Origin: CAZHOV01 sp964534315
GTDB taxonomy: Bacteria; Bacteroidota; Bacteroidia; Chitinophagales; Saprospiraceae
DNA: 21,122 bases
Direction: 5' to 3'
NCBI GenBank assembly: GCA_964534315.1
Contig: CAZHOV010000104.1
Location: 1 to 21,122, forward strand
Part shown: one piece after another, positions 5,982-12,121 of the stretch
How the letters are laid out: every line of letters begins with the position of its first letter
Position numbering within the stretch: position 1 is the stretch's first letter
The notes under the pieces: generated by a model
The model's database searches: none
What the model was told of the DNA's origin: nothing
What the model saw: only the letters and a program-made list of their open reading frames with translations
Made by a program: the position numbers and the translations under genes

Positions 5982-8204
5982 ATGAAAAATTTTCTATTTC
6001 TTTTACCCCTCCTTCCATTAACTCTCTTCTTTCAAGATCCCGGGATTGCAACTGAAACGTTTAGCGAAGAAGGCCAACACCATGAAGTCATAGATTCGCT
6101 CGGAGATGAACGATACTATCTCCAGCAATACTTAGAAGACCTAAAAAAGGTAAATCGGCTACTTGAAACCAATCCAAATATATGGGAGAGCGCATCTCCT
6201 GAAGAACACCCGGATTCTATCCTGAATGCCTCCACAAACAAAGAAACAGAAGATAATTTAGCACTCGGAGTGTATAATAAAGAAAATGCAGACTTAATTG
6301 TGGAGATTAGTGATCTGGAAAAAGAAGTGCTCCACAAAACCTCTAAATTTATGACTGAAGCGGAGCTGGAACGATATACCGAATCCTTCAAAGCCATTCT
6401 CAATAATCTCTTCAAAGTGACTAAGGAAAAACCCGAATTAGCGAGTATCTGTTATGACAATAGCCTGTTTTTAAAGGGATTTATCCTGAATACTGCCCGC
6501 CAATTTGGTCGTCTGGCTAAAAATGACCCCGAAACGGCTGAGCTATATAAGCTTTTGAAATCCTACTCCAAGCAGCTCGGAACAGAATTGGTTAAGTCTT
6601 CTCCTAATCAGAATAAGATCGACGACCTGACCTTAACATCAAAAAATCTCGAAAAGCAGATCGCTAAAAAGGTGGCTTCTTTTGAAAAAGACGCCCAACT
6701 TAAATGGCAAGACATTCAAAAAAAGCTGAAACCCAATGAGGCAGCCATTGAATTTATTTATTATACCGCGTCTCTGGAAGAAATTCTTTCCGAGGAATGG
6801 ATGGAAAGTGTGGTAAGTATAAAAAGTGAAGGAAGAAATACCAACGGCAATGTTTATGCGGCGCTTTTGATCCGACCTGATTTGGACCGACCAAAGTATA
6901 TTCACCTCTGCACGGAAATACGACTAGATTCTCTCCTGGACTTTAAAGAGGATAGCCGGTCAGCGGGGATCAATACGGTTTATGGGGGTACCAGGGGGTT
7001 AGATGACGAAGTCTCTATATCGGTTCACGAACAGCTTTACGATGCACTGTGGAAGCCGCTCGATAAAGATTTAAAGGGAATTAACCGTGTTTATTACTCC
7101 TCTTCCGGGCTGTTACATCGCGTTAATATCAATGCCATTCCGGTTGATGAAGAATCGGTGTTGGCTGACCATTTTAAGCTGATCAATATGAGTTCTACCG
7201 GGCAGTTGATAAACACCAGCCCCCTTCAAGGGGCTAATACAGACGCCTTTTTATTTGGAGGAATAAAATATGAGGTGGAGGAACCATCCGATTTACAACC
7301 TGCCACCAACCAGCCAGAGACGGATGCAGCAATGGCCAGCAGAGGAGAACCCACCTTTTCATCTTCAGACCGAAGCTTAAGAGGCGGCAGTTGGAAGTAC
7401 CTGCCTTTCACCCTAAAAGAGGTAAATACGATCAACGAAGTGCTCTCGCAAACGGGTAATTCCAGCAAGGTCGTTGATAACCTTGCCGCAACGGAAGAAT
7501 TTTTTAAACAACTGGGACGCGACCGTCCTTCACCGCGAATCCTGCATATTGCTACCCACGGTTTTTTCTTTCCCGATCCCGAAATTGAACGAAAAGAGCG
7601 AGAAAGAATACCTGAAGAGAAATCTTTTTTACAGAATAAAATAGAGTTTACCCTGGAAGATTTAAACCCGGGTTTACTGGATTCGATACAAGATAACGCT
7701 GCTGACTACCAAGCTGGAGCGGCAAATGAAGGCGAGTCTATGGATCCTTCAGAGGAGGAACAACCTGTCTTCAAAAAAAGTAACCATCCTATGATCCGTT
7801 CCGGTCTCATTCTGGCAGGCGGCAATCATGCGTGGGAAACCGGTAAACCTCTACGACCAGGGCTGGAAGACGGGATCTTAACCGCTTTCGAGATTAGCCA
7901 AATGAACCTATCCGGCACCGAGTTAGTCGTCTTGTCTGCTTGCGAAACCGGGCTTGGAGATATTAAAGGGGATGAAGGGGTCTATGGATTCCAGCGTGCC
8001 TTCAAAATAGCGGGAGTAAGGTATCTGATCATGACCCTCTGGCAAGTACCCGACCGGGAGACCCAACAGTTCATGACTACTTTCTATAAAAAATGGCTAG
8101 GCGATGGAATGACGATCCAGAATGCCTTCCAATCGACCCAATTAGAAATGCGCGACCGCTTTATCGATCCGTTTAAGTGGGCCGCCTTTGTACTGATTGA
8201 ATGA
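5982..8204 (+). CDS. Secreted CHAT-domain protein (caspase-like)
   Basis: 740 residues. The N-terminus MKNFLFLLPLLPLTLFFQDP is a probable Sec signal peptide, so the protein likely acts in the periplasm or outside the cell. Residues of about 30-250 are helical and charged (ELERYTESFKAILNNLFKV, SKNLEKQIAKKVASFEKDAQ), occupying the place where TPR repeats occur in relatives; no clear TPR consensus is visible. The CHAT domain covers about 340-740. The predicted catalytic pair is present: His526 in ILHIATHGFF and Cys654 in VVLSACETGLGD, followed by the conserved GDEGVYGFQRAF and MTLWQVPD segments. The sequence ends at KWAAFVLIE, the usual C-terminus of the domain. CHAT is a clan CD caspase/separase-like fold. 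Substrate and partners are unknown. It stands alone, 256 bases after the sigma-factor operon, and converges with the next gene. Confidence 0.93.
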   Translation: MKNFLFLLPLLPLTLFFQDPGIATETFSEEGQHHEVIDSLGDERYYLQQYLEDLKKVNRLLETNPNIWESASPEEHPDSILNASTNKETEDNLALGVYNKENADLIVEISDLEKEVLHKTSKFMTEAELERYTESFKAILNNLFKVTKEKPELASICYDNSLFLKGFILNTARQFGRLAKNDPETAELYKLLKSYSKQLGTELVKSSPNQNKIDDLTLTSKNLEKQIAKKVASFEKDAQLKWQDIQKKLKPNEAAIEFIYYTASLEEILSEEWMESVVSIKSEGRNTNGNVYAALLIRPDLDRPKYIHLCTEIRLDSLLDFKEDSRSAGINTVYGGTRGLDDEVSISVHEQLYDALWKPLDKDLKGINRVYYSSSGLLHRVNINAIPVDEESVLADHFKLINMSSTGQLINTSPLQGANTDAFLFGGIKYEVEEPSDLQPATNQPETDAAMASRGEPTFSSSDRSLRGGSWKYLPFTLKEVNTINEVLSQTGNSSKVVDNLAATEEFFKQLGRDRPSPRILHIATHGFFFPDPEIERKERERIPEEKSFLQNKIEFTLEDLNPGLLDSIQDNAADYQAGAANEGESMDPSEEEQPVFKKSNHPMIRSGLILAGGNHAWETGKPLRPGLEDGILTAFEISQMNLSGTELVVLSACETGLGDIKGDEGVYGFQRAFKIAGVRYLIMTLWQVPDRETQQFMTTFYKKWLGDGMTIQNAFQSTQLEMRDRFIDPFKWAAFVLIE

Positions 8205-8314
8205 AGAATGAAAAATGAAGAATTAAGAAATCATTCTTAATTCTTCATTTCTAATTTCCTCACTACTCACTACTCACTACTCACTACTCACTACAAACTA
8301 TCAACTACTACCTA
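8203..8314. repeat. Continuous 7-bp-phased array spanning two convergent stop codons
   Basis: Sixteen consecutive heptamers run without an indel from the CHAT stop into the last codons of the opposing gene: GAAGAAT, GAAAAAT, GAAGAAT, TAAGAAA, TCATTCT, TAATTCT, TCATTTC, TAATTTC, then five perfect CTCACTA (8259-8293), then CAAACTA, TCAACTA and CTACCTA. The left half uses a GAATGAA-type unit, which inverts at 8230-8233 to form a hairpin. The right half uses CTCACTA. On the minus strand CTCACTA reads GTAGTGA, one base from GTAATGA of the 1524-1551 array. The array takes up the whole intergenic gap. Confidence 0.88.
8213..8250. terminator. Perfect 17-bp hairpin between convergent genes
   Basis: The arms at 8213-8229 and 8234-8250 are exact reverse complements, with the 4-base loop ATCA. 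The hairpin lies 8 bases after the CHAT stop and 57 bases from the stop of the opposing gene, so it could end transcription in both directions. The stem is AT-rich and no long T-tract follows on either strand, so intrinsic termination is plausible but not certain. The stem is itself built of heptamer units. Confidence 0.5.
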
Positions 8315-9162
8315 ACCACCTTATAACCTCTGATCTGCCCATTCATATTTACCACAAGTACGTACATGCCTTTTGGCAATTCTGCCACGTTGATACGTGC
8401 TTGGATGCCCAGTTGTTCCTGGGTGTAATAGCCTAGTTGACGGCCGGTAACATCGCGTAATTCGAACGTCAGATCCTTTGACATGTCAGTGATCTCGAAA
8501 TTCAGATAATTGTTATAAATAGAAGGGATCGTCATGATCTCAGCATTAACGGGATCGAACGTGTTGGCAGCCTGGTTGCCGGTAACAGTTACACTGTGTA
8601 CTTGCCATAGCTTTCCGGTAAAATCGTCGCCAGAATAGCGAATGGCTAAATATACTGCATTACCCGAAACACCCGACAGATCAATATCGCCAGAGTTGGT
8701 CACCTCATAATCGCCTGGAGACCAGGTAACGGAAGGAACGTTCGTCCAGGTGCCGTTAGTGGATGGATCGCTGGAGCCATCGTAATTTGTAGAATAATAA
8801 AGCTCTAAATCAGGACCGTTAAAGTTGCCGGCAGTTTCGATATTCAATATTTCATTTGAGAAGTCATTCAAATTCAACGGTGGAGAAATGAGCCAATCGT
8901 CATTTTCAAAATGGTAACCGCCAGAGAAGTTATTCATTTCTGCGAAATACAAGATATTACCCATGTCGTCAAAGTCATCAGGTTCCCACATCTGATCTTC
9001 ACCAGTTACGCTGTACTCCGTCCAGGAACCTAGTGTTTCTACAAATAACTCTTCATGAATCGTCACCTGGCTATTGGCATTGAGGGCAAATAACCCGATA
9101 AGTCCAACGAATAGAAATTTTTGTGATTGGTTGAACAGCTTATTAAGTAAAGTTTTTTTCAT
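8308..9162 (-). CDS. T9SS-exported adhesin-like protein (choice-of-anchor/cleaved-adhesin type domain)
   Basis: 284 residues from the ATG at 9162. A longer frame from a TTG at 9219 would place 19 odd residues before the signal peptide, so I reject it. Residues 1-32 are a signal peptide (KKTLLNKLFNQSQKF, then LFVGLIGLFALNANSQ). Residues of about 35-205 form a beta-sandwich of the cleaved-adhesin/choice-of-anchor type (EMNNFSGGYHFENDDWLISP, NIETAGNFNGPDLELYYST, AVYLAIRYSGDD). A T9SS type A sorting domain closes the protein (FELRDVTGRQLGYY, LPKGMYVLVVNMNGQIRGYK). It would be exported through the T9SS and attached to or released from the surface. The binding target is unknown. The stop codon TAG lies inside the heptamer array shared with the CHAT gene. 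Confidence 0.88.
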   Translation of the reverse strand: MKKTLLNKLFNQSQKFLFVGLIGLFALNANSQVTIHEELFVETLGSWTEYSVTGEDQMWEPDDFDDMGNILYFAEMNNFSGGYHFENDDWLISPPLNLNDFSNEILNIETAGNFNGPDLELYYSTNYDGSSDPSTNGTWTNVPSVTWSPGDYEVTNSGDIDLSGVSGNAVYLAIRYSGDDFTGKLWQVHSVTVTGNQAANTFDPVNAEIMTIPSIYNNYLNFEITDMSKDLTFELRDVTGRQLGYYTQEQLGIQARINVAELPKGMYVLVVNMNGQIRGYKVVR

Positions 9163-9216
9163 AAATCTTGATTTTTTAATTAAAAAATAAAAACTCAAAG
9201 TTAAAGTCTTTTCCAG

Positions 9217-9224
9217 CAAATTTA
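9217..9224 (-). promoter_or_regulatory. Candidate Bacteroidota -7 promoter box for the adhesin-like gene
   Basis: Read on the minus strand, this is TAAATTTG, an exact match to the Bacteroidota sigma-ABfrA -7 consensus TANNTTTG. It lies about 55 bases upstream of the ATG at 9162. The matching -33 position, with a 19-bp spacer, reads TTTA rather than TTTG. The surroundings are very AT-rich, so a chance match is possible. Confidence 0.45.
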
Positions 9225-9411
9225 GTTTTTTCTAGTTTAAATTTAAATTAAGAAAAGTGGGGTAGGAGAGGTTTTGAAATTCAGCCAAATTATTTAAACC
9301 TAAATTTTGTTTTAATAGTAAGGCCGTTAAAAAGAATGGATAAGAGGATTGAATAATAATAATTGAAAATTTGGTAACGTTTCTTATCCATCTAACTAAA
9401 AACCAAGGAAT

Positions 9412-10443
9412 ATGAAAATTTTAAAGTTGTTCTTATTGGGTATGATCGGGCTATTATTTTTTTCAGGGTGTAAAAAAGAAGAGGAGGAGCCTACTCCAAC
9501 ACCTGATCCCGTAAAAAATGAATTCGAGCTATTTATTGAATTTTGGAATCCTGCCGGAGATGATCCGCAAATCAGCTTTGACGGCAATAACTCTTCTCCT
9601 GAAGTTAAAATTGATTTTTCTAAAACCTTCGCTGGAATTGCTCTCGACACGATTGAAGAAGCCCAGGTGCTCATTGATAATGTCCGTATTATCGACAATA
9701 ATAATGTCAATTATAAAATCGATACCATTATCGCTTATGAGTGGCGGGAAGACATCAATGACTGGAAAGTGGATGTGGAGTTTAAGATGTTATCAGATGA
9801 AATAGAGGATCTTATTGTTATGCTTATTTTGGATGTGAGCGAATCCCTTGGCGACGATTTTGTCAAGGTGAAAGATTATGCCCAGAATTTTATTCAGGAA
9901 ATCTTTGCCAATACAGAACGGGTGCGGGCAGGGGTGATCGATTTTTCTACCAATGTCAATACGTTTCCGGCTACAGAGGATGAACTAGCCGTTTTAGACT
10001 ATATCAACGACATTGATCAAGGGCGGTTTACTTCCCTCTATGAAGCGATGGATACCGGTATTGAAGCACTTCAAAATAATGAAGCGGAAGGAAAAGCTCT
10101 ATTAACCTTTACGGATGGCACCGATAACAATTCGGATCCTCAATATACGCCTAGTTCTCTTTACAATAAGTTAACGGCAGATACCAACGGCATTAAGATC
10201 AATAGTTTTACCATCGGTCTGGAAGGAAAAGGCGGATTGGACCGGCCCGTTTTGGAAGATCTGGCTGCCAATGGAGGCGTTGCGGAGTTTCCTGCTAATT
10301 CCGAAGAACTGGGGGTTGTGTTTGAAAAAGTTTCCAAATCAATCTCCAATGTGTACAACCTGATCTATATACGCAACCAGCAAATTATCCCTGAAGATCA
10401 AAAAGCAAGGCTCAAATTCGTTATCAAAGCTTCTCCGAAATAG
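9412..10443 (+). CDS. VWA-domain lipoprotein
   Basis: 343 residues. The signal peptide ends in a clear lipobox, FFSGC (Cys20), followed by KKEEEEPTPTPDP. The acidic stretch after the Cys is typical of surface-exposed Bacteroidota lipoproteins. Residues of about 38-125 are a beta-rich N-terminal part. A von Willebrand factor A domain spans about 132-320, with an apparently complete metal-ion-dependent adhesion site: DVSES (Asp141, Ser143, Ser145), Thr207 in GRFTSLYEAMD and Asp235 in LLTFTDGTDNN. It probably binds a protein ligand through a divalent metal at the outer membrane. The gene stands alone and ends just before the hairpin block at 10453-10618. The 249-bp upstream gap is shared with the divergent adhesin-like gene. 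Confidence 0.9.
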   Translation: MKILKLFLLGMIGLLFFSGCKKEEEEPTPTPDPVKNEFELFIEFWNPAGDDPQISFDGNNSSPEVKIDFSKTFAGIALDTIEEAQVLIDNVRIIDNNNVNYKIDTIIAYEWREDINDWKVDVEFKMLSDEIEDLIVMLILDVSESLGDDFVKVKDYAQNFIQEIFANTERVRAGVIDFSTNVNTFPATEDELAVLDYINDIDQGRFTSLYEAMDTGIEALQNNEAEGKALLTFTDGTDNNSDPQYTPSSLYNKLTADTNGIKINSFTIGLEGKGGLDRPVLEDLAANGGVAEFPANSEELGVVFEKVSKSISNVYNLIYIRNQQIIPEDQKARLKFVIKASPK

Positions 10444-10456
10444 AGCTAAGCAAAAC

Positions 10457-10488
10457 GAGGATGGCTCATAAGTCTATGAGCCATCCTC
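10457..10488 (+). terminator. Hairpin 1: 14-bp perfect stem, likely terminator
   Basis: Arms 10457-10470 and 10475-10488 pair exactly around the loop AGTC. It lies 13 bases after the VWA gene stop. Downstream on the plus strand is a T-rich stretch (TTAGGTTCTTTTATTTT), weaker than a textbook T-tract but compatible with an intrinsic terminator. On the minus strand, TTTTG follows, so it may act both ways. Confidence 0.6.
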
Positions 10489-10502
10489 TTAGGTTCTTTT
10501 AT

Positions 10503-10565
10503 TTTGAGAAGCCTGTTTTTTCTGACAAAATCTTCGATTTTGTCAGAAAAAACAGGCTTCTCAAA
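10503..10565. repeat. Hairpin 2: perfect 30-bp stem with a 3-base loop
   Basis: Arms 10503-10532 and 10536-10565 are exact reverse complements over 30 bp, separated only by TTC (10533-10535). The closing region reads ATC-TTC-GAT. The stem includes a six-T/six-A run. Such a long perfect stem is unusual for an intrinsic terminator, could extrude as a cruciform, and would be cut by RNase III if transcribed. No T-tract follows the stem on either strand. Confidence 0.85.
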
Positions 10566-10577
10566 GAAGAAAATTTA

Positions 10578-10610
10578 GTTTCTCGAAACACGAATAGTGT
10601 TTGGAGACAC
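10578..10610. repeat. Hairpin 3: imperfect 14-bp stem
   Basis: Arms 10578-10591 and 10597-10610 pair at 12 of 14 positions around the loop GAATA. It lies 15 bases from the stop of the minus-strand lipoprotein gene, on the side where that gene's terminator would be. Confidence 0.6.
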
Positions 10611-10625
10611 CCTCGTTTATTGGTC

Positions 10626-11024
10626 TTATCGTCTAAGAATATAATCAGTACCAAAAGAAGAAGAACCTCCTAGGCCGATTTTATTATCGTCATATACATT
10701 GACTGTTGTTGTTCGGAATTGATCGTCATCTTCATCTGAAGGGTCATTTTCAAAAAATAACTCCAGGCTGTAATCGGCACTTGCTGAGGAACCTGCATCT
10801 AATAGCCTATATTCAAATTCCATTGATCCGGCGGGAGCGGGAGAGGGTTTCAAATACCAGATACCCTTTACTACGCCTGTTCCATTTGCATTGAAAGTAA
10901 CGGTTTCTCCATCTTCATCAGTCCACGTTCCATCCAGCTCGAATTCATTGTCTTCGTTTGAGCAGGAAGCAAGTGTTAATAAGGCAGCAACAAGTAGGAA
11001 CGAAAGCATCTTTAAATTTTTCAT
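10626..11024 (-). CDS. Small lipoprotein, lipocalin-like
   Basis: 132 residues from the ATG at 11024. The frame is open for 20 more codons upstream, but the signal peptide begins at MKNLKMLSFLLVAALLTLASC, so the shorter start is preferred. The lipobox is TLASC, with Cys21 followed by SNEDNEFE. The rest is small and beta-rich (GTWTDEDGETVTFNANGTG, MEFEYRLLDAG, YSLELFFENDPSDEDDD) and resembles the short lipocalin-like lipoproteins of Bacteroidota that begin with an L-x-GTW strand. The function is unknown; a structural or ligand-binding role at a membrane is likely. It converges with the VWA gene and is separated from it by the hairpin block. Confidence 0.8.
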   Translation of the reverse strand: MKNLKMLSFLLVAALLTLASCSNEDNEFELDGTWTDEDGETVTFNANGTGVVKGIWYLKPSPAPAGSMEFEYRLLDAGSSASADYSLELFFENDPSDEDDDQFRTTTVNVYDDNKIGLGGSSSFGTDYILRR

Positions 11025-11260
11025 GATTACGTTTTTTTGGTTTTGATGATTAAATGATGTTAATTGATTGGTTACATTCATCAATGTGTACGATAGAAAA
11101 AACGTACCCCTCCAAGGTTGGGAAATTTCTTTTTTATTTATCCTCTATACGAATACCTACCTTTAAAGAATAAAATTTGCCTTGTTGTAAAAAAAGTTGT
11201 AATATCGAATTGCTACAGGGTTGATTACACTGTATTGATTATATTCTCACCAAAATAATT
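11025..11260. other. Divergent intergenic region, no gene seen
   Basis: 236 bases of AT-rich sequence between the small lipoprotein gene (-) and the HELIH protein gene (+). Promoters for both should lie here. I see no exact TANNTTTG box; on the minus strand TACGTTTT (about 11089-11096) matches seven of eight positions but has no -33 partner. No array or strong hairpin was found. Confidence 0.4.
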
Positions 11261-12055
11261 ATGAAAGTAAGCGGTAAATCATTCGAATATGAAATAAGCT
11301 TTGCTTATATATTCAAGCAGTTGCTGTTAAAGCTGTTTACGGCTTTTATACGTTTGATTGATATAGTCAGACTGATGCCCATTCGGATCTACCGGATGGG
11401 AAATCATATTGTTAGGGGGATCAGAAGCGATAGGCGGAGCAAAATTTACTGGTGGCAGTCGGAGATACATTTTGAAAATATCGGCAAATACACGAATTGG
11501 TGGGTCGAGTTCTGGATTTATTTTATTGAGATCATTGGAATTACGGAGGTTTATGAAACCTTATGCGATTTTCTAAAATTCAATACGCGGCCTCTGGAAC
11601 AATGGGAAAAAGAACTCGCTTATTCTATTTTTGGCGAGGTGTTGCATTACAAGCGTATCCGGCTTGATGAAATGGCTTTTATCGGGCCGAAACAAACCAA
11701 GCGTTGCTACGTAAGTTTCTATACCATCAATTCATGGGGTGCTATGGAAAATAGCATCTTTATTCATGAGCTCATCCATGTCTGGCAATATCAACAAATG
11801 GGGGCAGTATATATTTGGAAAGCCCTGAGAGCGCAAAAAACAAAGATGGGATATAATTATGGTGGTGTTTCGGCACTAAAATCGCATTTAAAAAAACAAA
11901 AAACCTTTTTTAACTTTAACCTTGAACAACAAGGCGATATTGTAGCGGATTATTATCGGATCAAAGAGGGATACTCGCCCCATTGGGGGCACGGAAAAGT
12001 GGAAGACCTACCTGTTTATCACACCTTTATTCGTCAAATGAAAGGCGAAGCTTAG
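11261..12055 (+). CDS. Putative zinc metalloprotease-like protein with HELIH motif
   Basis: 264 residues of unknown function. Residues 168-176 read IHELIHVWQ, an HExxH motif (His169, Glu170, His173). A second conserved-looking stretch, LEQQGDIVADYYR, at about 221-233 could supply the third metal ligand (Glu222). The HELxHVWQ...EQQ arrangement resembles a group of uncharacterised zinc-peptidase-like proteins sometimes annotated as Vgr-related or DUF4157-like. Residues 10-45 (ISFAYIFKQLLLKLFTAFIR) and 77-105 (TNWWVEFWIYFIEIIGITE) are hydrophobic with charged breaks, suggesting membrane association rather than clear spans. No signal peptide is visible. The gene is 66 bases upstream of the polysaccharide operon and may lead the same transcript. 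Activity is inferred from the motif only. Confidence 0.6.
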   Translation: MKVSGKSFEYEISFAYIFKQLLLKLFTAFIRLIDIVRLMPIRIYRMGNHIVRGIRSDRRSKIYWWQSEIHFENIGKYTNWWVEFWIYFIEIIGITEVYETLCDFLKFNTRPLEQWEKELAYSIFGEVLHYKRIRLDEMAFIGPKQTKRCYVSFYTINSWGAMENSIFIHELIHVWQYQQMGAVYIWKALRAQKTKMGYNYGGVSALKSHLKKQKTFFNFNLEQQGDIVADYYRIKEGYSPHWGHGKVEDLPVYHTFIRQMKGEA

Positions 12056-12121
12056 TTGATGTTTTCGTTTTCATTATGGTCCAAAAATTATTGATGAAGA
12101 CAAAGAAATAGTACAATATTA

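Larger units (their letters stand above)
10453..10618. repeat. 166-bp block with 8-bp terminal inverted repeats and three internal hairpins
   Basis: AAACGAGG (10453-10460) and CCTCGTTT (10611-10618) are exact inverted repeats. Between or overlapping them lie hairpins at 10457-10488 (14-bp perfect stem), 10503-10565 (30-bp perfect stem) and 10578-10610 (14 positions, 12 paired). The block fills almost the whole gap between the VWA gene and the convergent lipoprotein gene. It carries no transposase gene. It could be a MITE-like palindromic element or a compound terminator. Confidence 0.65.

Noticed and set aside
5800..6051. 83-codon minus-strand frame
   Set aside because: It overlaps the CHAT start and the repeat triplets, and has no start signal or domain.
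5982..8204. Part of a type III-E CRISPR (TPR-CHAT) system
   Set aside because: It has a signal peptide, no clear TPR pattern, and no cas gene or array nearby.
9219..9221. Upstream TTG start for the adhesin-like gene
   Set aside because: It would put 19 residues before a normal signal peptide that begins at the ATG at 9162, and the candidate -7 box overlaps it.
10461..10673. 70-codon plus-strand frame
   Set aside because: It is translated from the hairpin block; no signal peptide, domain or conserved composition is apparent.
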